64,000 nt of DNA from Saprospirales bacterium (GTDB lineage: Bacteria > Bacteroidota > Bacteroidia > Chitinophagales > Saprospiraceae), in assembly GCA_016711045.1 (NCBI GenBank), contig JADJTT010000003.1, forward strand, positions 434,001 to 498,000, read 5' to 3'. The number at the start of each line of letters is the position of its first letter. The first letter of the stretch is position 1. Under the pieces are notes generated by a model, which saw nothing but the letters and a program-made list of their open reading frames with translations, had not been told where the DNA came from and made no database searches. Both the position numbers and the translations under genes were made by a program. This document shows, piece after piece, positions 1 through 7,736 of this stretch.

Positions 1-207
1 CCAAGGCACAATTATAGTCATTGTTGAAGAAACTTGAGAATAATTTTGTGTTAAAAAAGTATTCGATTTTTCAACGCCGTTTGGAAGTAGACACTGCATA
101 TACATAAAACGCTGCTTATAAAGCCACTAAGTTTTACGCTGGATGCCCTGCCTTCCATAATTAATTGGAGTAGCAAGATGTAGCTTTTCCACAAACCGGC
201 ACGGAGT

Positions 208-642
208 TTAACCCCGATTCTTTTCCGTGCCTTCCTTTCGCCTGGAAAGTTCCATTTCCAGCAGCAATCGCATATGTTCCAAACTACCCCGGGTGCCCAA
301 CCAGCTTTGCAGGAGGAATGCGCCTCCAAGAAAAAACAGTAAGCTAACCGGAAAGAGCACAAATGCAACTGAAGCCAGGGGAATCCACCCCATCAGCCCA
401 AAAATAAACCCCACCAGTATCCAGGAAGGAGAAAGAGCGCCTGCCCACACAATAGCCCGCCGAAGGCGGTGGAACAGCACTTCCCGTTCCAACACCCGCC
501 CGTACATCTCCAGCAGTTGGGCAGTAGAAAAAAAAACCGGACCGGTAGATAGCAACAGCGAGAAGTCCTCTTCGGCTTCTCTTTCCATCTTTTCCAATAA
601 TTTGTGCAGATGGGTATTATCCATTTTCTCCTGTGTCCTCAT
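208..642 (-). CDS. Small two-helix membrane protein, unknown function
   Basis: The 144-residue product has a charged, helical N-terminal half (about residues 1-62, rich in Glu, Arg and Leu) and then two adjacent hydrophobic stretches (about 64-86 and 88-112) that should span the membrane. It ends in a short basic/acidic tail. I recognise no family. A second in-frame ATG six codons downstream (position 624) follows an AGGAG-like stretch and could be the true start. A TATATTTA sequence just upstream resembles the Bacteroidota -7 box TAnnTTTG with one mismatch. The gene stands alone, upstream of the left-edge region 1-207, in which I see no gene. Confidence 0.55.
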   Translation of the reverse strand: MRTQEKMDNTHLHKLLEKMEREAEEDFSLLLSTGPVFFSTAQLLEMYGRVLEREVLFHRLRRAIVWAGALSPSWILVGFIFGLMGWIPLASVAFVLFPVSLLFFLGGAFLLQSWLGTRGSLEHMRLLLEMELSRRKEGTEKNRG

Positions 643-700
643 ACCTTAAATATAACGGTATTCTCATAGATTTCAATATTTTTTCCTCAGGAGAAAAAAA

Positions 701-737
701 AAGAGGGGACTGCCGAATCGGCAGCCCCCTCTTTTTA
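701..737 (-). terminator. Rho-independent terminator of the 760-1299 lipoprotein gene
   Basis: A long hairpin with arms around AGAGGGG and CTGCCGA is flanked by A- and T-runs on the two sides. It lies about 25 bases past the stop codon of the minus-strand lipoprotein gene. A-richness on the other side means it could act in both directions. Confidence 0.85.
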
Positions 738-759
738 TCATTCGCAGCAAAAATTAGCC

Positions 760-1299
760 TTAGTTGGAATTTCCCGCAAGGGCATTTGCATGCTGTTTTG
801 CAATTTCTGCCAATTTGGCCTTGGATTGGGTCATGCGCTCGGTCCATGTACCCACCTGGGTAGTAGCTTCTGTAGCTGCCGTCTGTAATTCGGTAATCAC
901 CGCTTGAGTTTCTTTACCCAATTTTCCATTGGCCAAGCCATCCTTTAGCTCGGTCAACTTTTGGGTTTTCTCTCCCCAAGATGCTACAAAGCCATTTAAT
1001 TCGTCGTTGATGGTAGCCATCTGCTGACTTTCCTGTTGGAACATGGACTCCAACTCACTCAACTTGGTTTTGCTGGCATCGTCGAGCTTCTTTAATACGT
1101 CTTCACTCACCTGCAGACCGGAAGCCATGGTTTGTGAATTCGCGATTTCCTGCGTCAACATGGTCGCAAAGTCGGTCACGCCAGTGGTTGCAGCATCCCA
1201 TTGAGTGGAAAGCGCCTCGATCGGAGCTTGAAACTGTTTTACGTTGTTACATGCCACCAAAAGCATTCCTGCAACTGCGGCCAAAAGGATCTTCTTCAT
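760..1299 (-). CDS. Lipoprotein with coiled-coil body
   Basis: 179 residues. The N-terminus MKKILLAAVAGMLLVACNN is a type II signal peptide with a lipobox (LVAC, lipidated Cys17), so the protein should be tethered to a membrane. The rest is Ala/Thr/Gln/Glu-rich and almost wholly helical, with heptad-like spacing between about residues 45 and 170. That suggests a long coiled coil or helical bundle. No catalytic motif is visible and I recognise no named family. It is a single-gene unit closed by its own terminator hairpin. Confidence 0.7.
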   Translation of the reverse strand: MKKILLAAVAGMLLVACNNVKQFQAPIEALSTQWDAATTGVTDFATMLTQEIANSQTMASGLQVSEDVLKKLDDASKTKLSELESMFQQESQQMATINDELNGFVASWGEKTQKLTELKDGLANGKLGKETQAVITELQTAATEATTQVGTWTERMTQSKAKLAEIAKQHANALAGNSN

Positions 1300-1405
1300 A
1301 GTTCTAAAGTTTTTTTAATGGTTAATCGTTATTAATGGTAGGTAAAATGCTTTGAAATTGTTCGAATTTCACATACAAAAGACGAAAAATAAATAAAAGG
1401 TAACA

Positions 1406-2200
1406 TCAGGTGCCCAAAGGAATTTCCGAGATCTGTATGATATTTTCAGGATTGGAATAATCGAACTGGTATACATTGTCCGGGCCGACCACCAACAGCA
1501 GGCCTCCCAGGGGGATGACATCAAAAGCCGTAAACCCGGTAAAATGCTTCAGTAACTGGATATTCTCCGGATCGGCCACATTATATACTTTCAAGCCCTG
1601 TGAATCTTCACAAATGAAGAGGATATCGCCGTCCAATCCCACGCCTTTGGGGTTATACATATTGTACTGTGCGACGAGGAAGGGCTGGTACACGTTGGTG
1701 ATATTGAAAATATTGAGCAGATTGACCTGCTCGTCTACCGACACCCGGCATCGTTGTATCCGGTTGGTGGTATTCAGCGTCACATAGGCATAGGTATCAT
1801 TGGCTACAACAGGGTCGCAGGGCTCAAACCCGAAGTTGAATTCCGAGTAGAGGAATTGTCCGGCCGCCTGTGGTATACCGGTAGACCCAATAGTATACAC
1901 ATAAAGTCCAGACCCGGCTCCGATGAAGAGCTTATCTCCCAGGTTAAAGATGGTTTCAATATTGGAGCCAATAAATTGCTCGCTTAGATAATTGGGATCG
2001 GCTGGATTCTCCAGAGAGTAGGTCTTTATACTCTCCCGGTCTACGACGTACAGAAAATCGTCGACGATCATGAACCGCGCATAGGATCCGGCCACGCCCG
2101 TGGTGCCATCACCTGGAGCGATAGAATCCGACTTTTCTGAGTAACAGGATTGTAGCCAAACAGTGGCCAGAAGGATGGTGAAAATATATAGCTGTCTCAT
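1406..2200 (-). CDS. LVIVD-repeat beta-propeller lipoprotein
   Basis: 264 residues. The signal peptide ends in the lipobox LQSC (Cys19). The mature part carries repeats of the type fLYVVDresIKTYSLENPADP and ILFICEDSQGLKVYNVADP, with the hydrophobic-hydrophobic-D-x-GL-hydrophobic-D pattern of LVIVD propeller repeats. These proteins are surface or periplasmic lipoproteins with no known enzymatic activity. It follows the related gene at 2229-2768 by 28 bases, so the two are probably cotranscribed. Unlike its partner it is long enough to form a full propeller. Confidence 0.72.
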   Translation of the reverse strand: MRQLYIFTILLATVWLQSCYSEKSDSIAPGDGTTGVAGSYARFMIVDDFLYVVDRESIKTYSLENPADPNYLSEQFIGSNIETIFNLGDKLFIGAGSGLYVYTIGSTGIPQAAGQFLYSEFNFGFEPCDPVVANDTYAYVTLNTTNRIQRCRVSVDEQVNLLNIFNITNVYQPFLVAQYNMYNPKGVGLDGDILFICEDSQGLKVYNVADPENIQLLKHFTGFTAFDVIPLGGLLLVVGPDNVYQFDYSNPENIIQISEIPLGT

Positions 2201-2228
2201 TTTTTTCTATTATAAATAACGTGAAGGG

Positions 2229-2768
2229 TTATTGCTGGCACTGCGGATTGTCCAATAAAGCGGTTTCCCACCCTACCACCGCACCTTTGGATGGATCGAC
2301 ACACTCGAAATACCCCTCATACGCTTCGGGGGCCAGTTGGTCCACTTCCGGGTACAGCCCTTCGATCCGCTTGAGGAGTACGATGTTATTCAGGTTGGAA
2401 ATATCCAGGGCCACCAGGTCGGTGACGTTATCGGCATAAAGGATATTCCCTTTTATGGCGATGTCCTTGCACCCGGGGATCTGCAGGAATTTGATCCGAA
2501 CGGGTTGGTAGGGGTTGGTGTTGTCGATGACATGAATACCCCAGCCGCTTTCAGTGACGTAGATCGTCGAGTCCTTGTAATAGATCTTACCCAGGTTATT
2601 CACCGGGCGAGCATCGAGGGATTGGATATCCTGCCAGTCCTGGCTGTAAATAGGGCGTAAACCTTCCACCTCTCCAACGGCCAGTTTAGTGGTCTCTGAA
2701 TCGGTGAGGCAACCCGTAGCAAGCATCCCCCCGGCAAGAAGGGAAAGGATTAATATCCGCAATTTCAT
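2229..2768 (-). CDS. Short LVIVD-repeat lipoprotein
   Basis: 179 residues with a lipoprotein signal peptide (lipobox ATGC, Cys20). Two or three propeller-type repeats are visible: IYVTESGWGIHVIDNTNPYQP, preceded by IYYKDS, and LYADNVTDLVALDISNLNN. The C-terminal 45 residues include two Cys (ECVDP and NPQCQQ) that could form a disulphide. It is the first gene of a two-gene unit with 1406-2200. Only part of a propeller is encoded, so it may pair with its neighbour or be a shortened paralogue. No function can be assigned. Confidence 0.68.
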   Translation of the reverse strand: MKLRILILSLLAGGMLATGCLTDSETTKLAVGEVEGLRPIYSQDWQDIQSLDARPVNNLGKIYYKDSTIYVTESGWGIHVIDNTNPYQPVRIKFLQIPGCKDIAIKGNILYADNVTDLVALDISNLNNIVLLKRIEGLYPEVDQLAPEAYEGYFECVDPSKGAVVGWETALLDNPQCQQ

Positions 2769-2882
2769 AGAGCAGCAATTGTGATTAATAATTATAGAGG
2801 GAATGAATCAGGTCCATTCCTTTTTAATAGAACGAAGATAAGGGGAAAGAGGCTGTGATCCGATGAAAAAAAACTTTTTAAC

Positions 2883-2941
2883 GACAAAGGCAGCCGACAG
2901 GATGAAATAGTTTCCATCCATTGCTTCGGCTGCCTTTGTTC
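2883..2941 (-). terminator. Hairpin terminator, probably of the 33-residue peptide gene
   Basis: Arms ACAAAGGCAGCCGA and TCGGCTGCCTTTGT pair over 14 bases around a loop of about 30 bases. On the minus strand the stem is followed within a few bases by a run of eight T's. No larger minus-strand gene ends here, which supports a small transcript from 3110 leftwards. Confidence 0.65.
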
Positions 2942-2949
2942 GTACCCTT

Positions 2950-2996
2950 GAGCCACCAAGTATGGTGACTCTCAAGCCACCAAGTATGGTGACTCT
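2950..2996. repeat. Tandem pair of short palindromes
   Basis: The 21-base unit AGCCACCAAGTATGGTGACTC occurs twice, 24 bases apart, with the two copies nearly identical. Each unit is itself an imperfect palindrome: AGCCACCA against TGGTGACT around an AGTA loop, one mismatch. The pair lies between the stop of the small peptide gene and the terminator hairpin. Confidence 0.7.
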
Positions 2997-3008
2997 ACTT
3001 GTGTGTGT

Positions 3009-3110
3009 TTAGTAATAGCGGCGATTCGTACGTGGAGCGGCAAAATCCAGGGCAAGGATTAATGAGCCGCCTAAAAGGAATGCACCCGCAGCGATGTACA
3101 GAATGAGCAT
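3009..3110 (-). CDS. Putative 33-residue single-span membrane peptide
   Basis: Reading leftwards from an ATG at 3110 gives MLILYIAAGAFLLGGSLIL, then ALDFAAPRTNRRYY and a stop at 3009. The first 22 residues form one clear membrane helix and the tail carries three Arg, so the C-terminus should stay in the cytoplasm. The gene is too short for routine calling. Its position supports it: it sits alone in a 610-base gap, and is followed by two tandem palindromes and a good minus-strand terminator. No homologue is recognised. It could instead be part of a small RNA. Confidence 0.4.
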   Translation of the reverse strand: MLILYIAAGAFLLGGSLILALDFAAPRTNRRYY

Positions 3111-3381
3111 AGCTAACCCGTTTTGCGTTTGATAAAATGTTACGTGTTCTCAAATAAATGTTTCCCACACGCAATATAAGGAAAAGTTTAATGTTGCCAA
3201 CTTTTTTGTCAGGAAAAATACAAAACCCCAATTTATTACCCGAATGGGGAACTTTTGGAGCAAGTGTCATAAGTGCTTGAATTTACTGTAATGCAGGAGC
3301 AAAATTAGGGGAAAAATCCACAGGGTTCCCGTGAAATTATGTTTGGTGGAAGACAAATGTTCGGAAAGAATCCGTTTTTTT

Positions 3382-4521
3382 TCAATCTTCACTTTCTTCC
3401 TCAAAAAAGATGCGTTCGGAGTCGCCATTAGATGCTTCTGGGGCCAGGCGTTCGTTCATGACAAAGGCCTGGTGGTTGATCGATTCCTGGTGGATCGTTT
3501 TGAGCAGGGCCTTCATAAAAGCTTCGCTGAGCCCGTATTGGCGTCCAAAACGCAGCCCTTTTTCCAAAACCTGGTTCCAGCGCTGGGATTGGAGAATGGC
3601 GATTTGCTTTTCCCGCTTAAAACCACCGATCTGTTCGGCCAGTTGCATGCGTCTGGCGAGCAACTGGATCATATCCTCATCGATCTCATCGATCTGGTAG
3701 CGGAGCTGTTCGATCATCGCCAAAAACTCCGGATCGTCGGAAGAGGGCTTCCGAAGGACGAGGTTAGTGATCATTTCGAGGTAAGAGTCGGGAGTGATTT
3801 GTTGACTGGCATCGCTCCAGGCCGAATCGGGCGCCGGGTGCACCTCGGTCATCAGGCCGTCGAAATTGAGATCCATCGCCTTTTGCGCGGTATCCGGGAG
3901 AATATCGCGGCGACCGCAGATATGACTGTTGTCACAAATGAGTTGGATATCGGGAAGCAGGCGCTTCATCTCAATCGGAATCTGCCAACGAGGTGTATTG
4001 CGGTATTGGGTTTCTCCATAATAGGAAAACCCGCGATGGATGATCGCCATGCGACGGATGCCGGATTTGTACAGGCGCTCCACTGCGCCGAGCCAAAGCT
4101 TCAGGTCTGGATTGATGGGATTTTTGACCATAACCGGGATGTCTACCCCTGTCAATGCATCGGCTATTTCCTGCACAGAAAAGGGGTTGGCACTGGTACG
4201 GGCGCCGACCCACAGCACATCGATCTGATGTGCGAGCGCTTTTTCTACGTGCTCGGCATTAGCTACCTCCGTAGTCACCTTCAGTCCTGTTTCTTCTTTT
4301 ACCCGGCGAAGCCAGGAAAGACCTGCCTCCCCTACCCCTTCAAAGGAGTCGGGACGGGTGCGCGGTTTCCAGATTCCGGCCCGAAAAAGATCGATGTGTT
4401 GAAGCGCTAAAGCCCTGGCGGTAGCTAATACCTGCTCTTCCGTTTCGGCGCTACATGGACCGGCGATGAGAATCGGCCGCCGGGAAGTGGAAAAAATGGG
4501 TTGAATATCCATATTTTGCAT
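3382..4521 (-). CDS. Bifunctional DAHP synthase / chorismate mutase (type II)
   Basis: 379 residues. Residues about 10-265 are a type I-beta DAHP synthase, which condenses phosphoenolpyruvate and erythrose 4-phosphate at the entry to the shikimate pathway. Motifs seen are AGPCSAE near residue 19, FRAGIWKPRTRP, KNPINPDLKLWLGA, HRGFSYYGE and CDNSHICGRRD (usually DPSHICG). Residues about 265-350 are an AroQ-type chorismate mutase helix bundle (LRYQIDEIDEDMIQLLARRM, FKREKQI). The fusion with the mutase at the C-terminus is common in Bacteroidota and probably lets chorismate or prephenate control the synthase. It is a single gene with no aro neighbours. A 7-bp inverted repeat lies about 25 bases upstream of the start, at 4546-4561. 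Confidence 0.93.
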   Translation of the reverse strand: MQNMDIQPIFSTSRRPILIAGPCSAETEEQVLATARALALQHIDLFRAGIWKPRTRPDSFEGVGEAGLSWLRRVKEETGLKVTTEVANAEHVEKALAHQIDVLWVGARTSANPFSVQEIADALTGVDIPVMVKNPINPDLKLWLGAVERLYKSGIRRMAIIHRGFSYYGETQYRNTPRWQIPIEMKRLLPDIQLICDNSHICGRRDILPDTAQKAMDLNFDGLMTEVHPAPDSAWSDASQQITPDSYLEMITNLVLRKPSSDDPEFLAMIEQLRYQIDEIDEDMIQLLARRMQLAEQIGGFKREKQIAILQSQRWNQVLEKGLRFGRQYGLSEAFMKALLKTIHQESINHQAFVMNERLAPEASNGDSERIFFEEESED

Positions 4522-4599
4522 CAGGTTTCAATTTGGAAGATATGATTCATCTAGAGATGAAACACCAGATATAACATCCAGTTTAAAAGCAATTCTTTC

Positions 4600-4650
4600 G
4601 TGAACGGTGAACAGTGAACCGTAAAATCCGTTCACCCTTCACCCTTCACT
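4600..4650. repeat. Inverted array of a GTGAACG-like unit
   Basis: GTGAACGGTGAACAGTGAA (4600-4618) is three copies of a 7-base unit. The reverse complement of a similar array (CGTTCACCCTTCACCCTTCACT) follows at 4629-4650. Together they can fold into a hairpin between the divergent starts at 4521 and 4661. Confidence 0.65.
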
Positions 4651-4660
4651 CTTTTTGCAA

Positions 4661-5414
4661 ATGAATGAATTTTATTTCAATACGCTGGCCTGGGGATGGA
4701 TTCTTTTTTGCTCTTGCACTCATTCCCATCCAAATAAAGATCACTGCTCCCTATGGCCGGCATACGCGCAGCAATTGGGGGCTCATGATCAGCAACCGGT
4801 TGGGGTGGACGCTCATGGAGGTCGTCTCGCTCATCGTTTTCGCCTTTTTCTTCCTTAGAGGAGATGCGGAGAAGACAACAGGCAGTTGGATCCTGTTTGC
4901 CCTCTGGGTGGCGCACTATATCCACCGCAGCCTGATCTTCCCCTTGCGCACACATACCCGGGGCAAAAAAATCCCGCTATTCATCGTATTCTCCGCCGTG
5001 TTTTTCAATACCATCAATGGCTTCATGAACGGCTTTTACCTGGGCGAATTGCAGCCTCCCACCCTATTTGCAGACCATCCCCGCTTCATAGTCGGACTGG
5101 TGCTCTTCCTATTGGGCGCCGCCCTCAACCTCTATTCCGATACCCTTTTGCTCCGGTTGCGCAAGCCGGGTGAAACGGGCTACAAGATTCCCCGCAACCA
5201 TGTCTTCCGTTGGGTCTCCTGTCCCAACCACCTCGGCGAGATCATCGAGTGGACCGGTTTCGCCCTCATGGCCTGGAATCTGGCAGCCCTTTCCTTCGCC
5301 GTCTGGACAGCCGCCAACCTCATTCCCCGTGCCCTTAGTCACCATCGGTGGTATAAGGCACAGTTTCCGGATTATCCGAAGGAGCGGAAGGCAGTGATTC
5401 CGTTTGTATTATAG
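4661..5414 (+). CDS. Steroid 5-alpha-reductase-like membrane protein, N-terminus out of frame
   Basis: About 250 residues with several membrane helices. The C-terminal region (PNHLGEIIEWTGFALMAW, then HHRWYKAQFPDYPKERKAVIP) is that of the 3-oxo-5-alpha-steroid 4-dehydrogenase family, NADPH-dependent reductases of enone lipids. The substrate here is unknown. Two overlapping ATGs exist. From 4661 the frame gives MNEFYFNTLAWGWILF, which fits the family N-terminus. From 4665 the frame gives a different N-terminus but continues into the body ALALIPIQIKITAPYGRH. The two join if one T is removed from the six-T run at 4704-4709. So this is either a one-base insertion (error or mutation), or translation starts at 4665 with a changed N-terminus. 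Confidence 0.72.
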
Positions 5415-5495
5415 TGGAGAGTGGAGAGTGATAATAGGCCGTCGTGGCTCTGCCACGCCGCCTTCCCATCACTCTCCACTCTCAACTCTCCACTA
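5412..5495. repeat. Inverted repeat array acting as terminator between convergent genes
   Basis: Left arm TAGTGGAGAGTGGAGAGTGAT (5412-5432) is complementary to the right arm at 5468-5495, which is built of the same 7-base unit on the other strand. Inside is a second hairpin, CGTGGC against GCCACG (5443-5457). The arms supply the stop codons of both convergent genes (4661-5414 and 5482-6084). A role as bidirectional terminator is inferred. Confidence 0.7.
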
Positions 5496-6084
5496 TTCGC
5501 AATAAGGTGCGAAGAATGATCCGTAGATCCATGCCAAGGCTCTGCCTTTCGATATACTCCCGATTCAACTCCAGCTTCGCGGGCATAATTTCCCGGATAT
5601 ACGTTTGCTCCGGGTCCGGGCTTTGGGCCAGGAGGTTGGATTCTTCAAAATACCGGAGGGAAGCCAGGTCGGTGAGACCGGGTTTGACCAGAAGTACCTT
5701 CCGTTGGGTTTCCGTGTATAACTTGACGTATTTTTCCACTTCCGGTCGGGGGCCGACAATGCTCATGTCGCCCTTTAGGACATTCCAGAGTTGAGGCAGT
5801 TCATCCAGTTTGTATTTTCGAAGAAAATAACCGGAACGGGTGACGCGGGGATCGCGACCTCCGACGGTGAGCAGGCCTTCGAGATCGGCGGCGGGGCGCA
5901 TGGTGCGGAATTTGAACAGCCAAAAGGAACGACCGCCCTGTCCAACCCGCTGCTGCCGGTATAAAGCGGGGCCTTTGCTATCGACTTTGACCCAGAGGGT
6001 GATCAGCAGAAATGCCGGCGATAAGATGATCAAGGCGATACCCGAGCACAAGCGGTCGAGCATATTTTTCCAGAAAGGGTACAT
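5482..6084 (-). CDS. Undecaprenyl-phosphate sugar transferase (PglC/WcaJ-type monotopic phosphoglycosyl transferase)
   Basis: 200 residues, the size of a catalytic-domain-only (PglC-like) enzyme. It has one N-terminal re-entrant or membrane helix (about 10-32), then QQRVGQGGRSFWLFKFRTM, the DELPQLWNVLKGDMSIVGPRP motif and a Pro-rich VKPGLTDLASL segment. Enzymes of this family move a sugar 1-phosphate from a UDP-sugar to undecaprenyl phosphate, the first step of polysaccharide or glycan assembly at the inner membrane. It lies about 125 bases downstream of an aminotransferase that probably makes the amino-sugar. The sugar itself cannot be told. Confidence 0.9.
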   Translation of the reverse strand: MYPFWKNMLDRLCSGIALIILSPAFLLITLWVKVDSKGPALYRQQRVGQGGRSFWLFKFRTMRPAADLEGLLTVGGRDPRVTRSGYFLRKYKLDELPQLWNVLKGDMSIVGPRPEVEKYVKLYTETQRKVLLVKPGLTDLASLRYFEESNLLAQSPDPEQTYIREIMPAKLELNREYIERQSLGMDLRIILRTLLRIVES

Positions 6085-6104
6085 GCGTATTTCTTTTGAA
6101 AATG

Positions 6105-6203
6105 AACCGCAAAGGCGCTAAGAACGCAAAGAGGTTTGGTTTTGACAATTTCCCTTGAGATGCAAATTCCTGATGTCTTCGCGTCCTTAGCGCCTTTGCG
6201 GTT
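6105..6203. repeat. 28-bp inverted repeat of the AACCGCAAAGGCGC type
   Basis: Left arm 6105-6132 and right arm 6176-6203 are complementary at 26 of 28 positions (core AACCGCAAAGGCGCTAAG). They lie between the aminotransferase stop and the sugar transferase start. The arms are a tandem of a GCAAAGG-like unit. I have an impression that similar AACCGCAAAG elements occur in many bacterial genomes, but did not check this. Confidence 0.75.
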
Positions 6204-6210
6204 ATATTCT

Positions 6211-7440
6211 TTAAACCTCCTGCGAAACCACTTCCTTGACCGCTGTGGCCAACACCTTCACCACGCGCTCCTGCTGGTTGGGAGTCAGGTCGTAAAAGAC
6301 AGGGAGGCTAATTTCACGGTGGTAGAAATCCAAAGACACCGGGTAATCGTTTGCCGTATAGCCCATGTCTCGGTAGACGCTCAGGAGGGGCAACGGTTTG
6401 TAGTGCACATTGACCGACACCCCCGCCTCCATCACTTTTTCGATAATGGCATTGCGCTGTTCCAGGGTGATGTCCCGGATCCGAAGCAGGTAGAGGTGGC
6501 AGGAGGACTGTTTTTCTGCCGTAGCGTAATAGGGTAATTCCGCCCAGGGATAGTCCTGCAGGAGCAGGTGGTAACGTGCAAATTGCGCCTTGCGCACGGG
6601 CAGGGTATCTTCTTCATACCGTTTTATTTCCACCAGGCCGATAGCGGCGAGTATATCCGGCATATTGCATTTATAGCCTGCTTCCAGCACGTCGTATTCC
6701 CAGGCGTTGCCCCCGAATTTGGCCAGGGCATCTTTCGATTGACCGTGAAGGCTTTGGCGGTTGAGGGTTTTATATATCTCACTATTGTCAAAAGGAGGAG
6801 GGAAATTCAGACATACAGCGCCCCCTTCTGCGGTGGTCAGGTTTTTGACGGCGTGAAAGGAAAATACGGTAGCATCCCCATAGGTGGCGGCCGGTTGGCG
6901 GCGGTAGGAAGCCCCGATCGAATGTGCGGCGTCGACGATGAGGGCGATGCGACCGAGTTTTTCCTGCTCCGGCGTGCGGGCCTGAAATTGGCTTTGCACA
7001 GCAGGAAGCTGGAAAAGGTCTCGCAACTCGCGGTAATTGGCCGGCATCCCCCCAAGGTCGACCGGCATTATGGCTTTTGTGCGGGGCGTGATCGCTGCTG
7101 CCACCTTTTCCGGATCGATGGTGCCGTCGGTATGCAGCACATCGACCATCACGGGTTTGGCTCCGCAGTGCACCACCACGTTGGCCGTCGCGCAATAGGT
7201 ATACGCCGGCACGATCACCTCGTCGCCCGGACCTACGCCCAGCCAGCGGAGCACCAGTTCCATCCCCGCTGTTGCCGAACCCAGACAAAGTACCGCAGGC
7301 GATTGCGTGCGTGCGGCGATCTCCTTTTCCAGTTGTTTGGTCCGGGGTCCGGTGGTGATCCAACCCGATTGGAGCGCCGCCGTCACTTCATCTATGATCG
7401 CCTGGTCGATACGGGGCGGGGCGAAAGGGATCTTGTCCAT
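6211..7440 (-). CDS. DegT/DnrJ/EryC1/StrS-family sugar aminotransferase
   Basis: 409 residues. PLP-dependent enzyme that transaminates a keto-sugar nucleotide with glutamate as usual donor. Seen: GSATAGMELVLRWLGVGPGDEV with PAYTYCATANVV, VDAAHSIGASYR, and the Schiff-base lysine in FSFHAVKNLTTAEGGA, all in the order of the family. The C-terminal domain has SVNVHYKPLPLL and SLPVFYDLTPNQ. The length is slightly above the usual 370-390 because of an insertion (about 150-175, QSQFQARTPEQEK). With the sugar transferase downstream it probably supplies an amino-sugar for a surface or protein-linked glycan. The exact sugar is unknown. Confidence 0.9.
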   Translation of the reverse strand: MDKIPFAPPRIDQAIIDEVTAALQSGWITTGPRTKQLEKEIAARTQSPAVLCLGSATAGMELVLRWLGVGPGDEVIVPAYTYCATANVVVHCGAKPVMVDVLHTDGTIDPEKVAAAITPRTKAIMPVDLGGMPANYRELRDLFQLPAVQSQFQARTPEQEKLGRIALIVDAAHSIGASYRRQPAATYGDATVFSFHAVKNLTTAEGGAVCLNFPPPFDNSEIYKTLNRQSLHGQSKDALAKFGGNAWEYDVLEAGYKCNMPDILAAIGLVEIKRYEEDTLPVRKAQFARYHLLLQDYPWAELPYYATAEKQSSCHLYLLRIRDITLEQRNAIIEKVMEAGVSVNVHYKPLPLLSVYRDMGYTANDYPVSLDFYHREISLPVFYDLTPNQQERVVKVLATAVKEVVSQEV

Positions 7441-7456
7441 AGTGCGGTGATTTTTG

Positions 7457-7464
7457 CAAAAGTA
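7457..7464 (-). promoter_or_regulatory. Promoter -7 box of the aminotransferase gene
   Basis: Minus-strand TACTTTTG fits the Bacteroidota -7 element TAnnTTTG and lies 17-24 bases upstream of the start at 7440. The 19-bp palindrome at 7474-7516 begins 9 bases farther upstream and covers the -33 region. Confidence 0.5.
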
Positions 7465-7473
7465 ACGATTCTA

Positions 7474-7516
7474 TTATTTAAAAGGAGGGGCGGTGTGCGC
7501 CCCTCCTTTTAAATAA
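7474..7516. repeat. Perfect 19-bp inverted repeat, 5-base loop
   Basis: Left arm TTATTTAAAAGGAGGGGCG (7474-7492), loop GTGTG, right arm its exact complement (7498-7516). A/T-rich ends around a G/C core recur in the other long palindromes of the window. No gene ends on either side within 90 bases, so a simple terminator role is not obvious. It lies directly upstream of the -7 box of the aminotransferase gene. Confidence 0.85.
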
Positions 7517-7541
7517 AATAAAAAAAATCCCGGAACTATCC

Positions 7542-7572
7542 TTGGAATATTGTTGTTGAACCACTAGATTTG
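7542..7572 (+). promoter_or_regulatory. Promoter of the initiator tRNA gene
   Basis: TTG at 7542-7544 and TAGATTTG at 7565-7572 are separated by 20 bases, matching the Bacteroidota housekeeping promoter (TTG, 19-21 bases, TAnnTTTG). The tRNA begins 36 bases beyond the -7 box, leaving a short 5' leader. Confidence 0.8.
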
Positions 7573-7607
7573 CACGCTCAACGCACAAAGGTGTGTTGAA
7601 TTAAGAT

Positions 7608-7680
<73 letters not shown>

Positions 7681-7686
7681 CAAAGA

Positions 7687-7727
7687 AAAAGCCCTGTAAT
7701 CGTTCGATTACAGGGCTTTTGTTTTTT
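7687..7727. terminator. Terminator after tRNA-fMet, shared with the convergent gene
   Basis: A perfect 16-bp stem (AAAAGCCCTGTAATCG with its complement, 2-base loop) is followed by G and six T's on the plus strand. On the minus strand the A-run upstream gives TTTTTC, so it can also end the gene at 7737-8321. Confidence 0.93.
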
Positions 7728-7736
7728 GATGGGTAT

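Noticed and set aside
2995..3270. Minus-strand 91-codon frame
   Set aside because: Its composition is not protein-like. The 33-residue frame at 3009-3110 in another phase fits the hydrophobic pattern and terminator better.
3331..4410. Long plus-strand open frame (359 codons)
   Set aside because: It lies wholly antisense to the DAHP synthase/chorismate mutase gene, whose motifs are clear. It has no family features.
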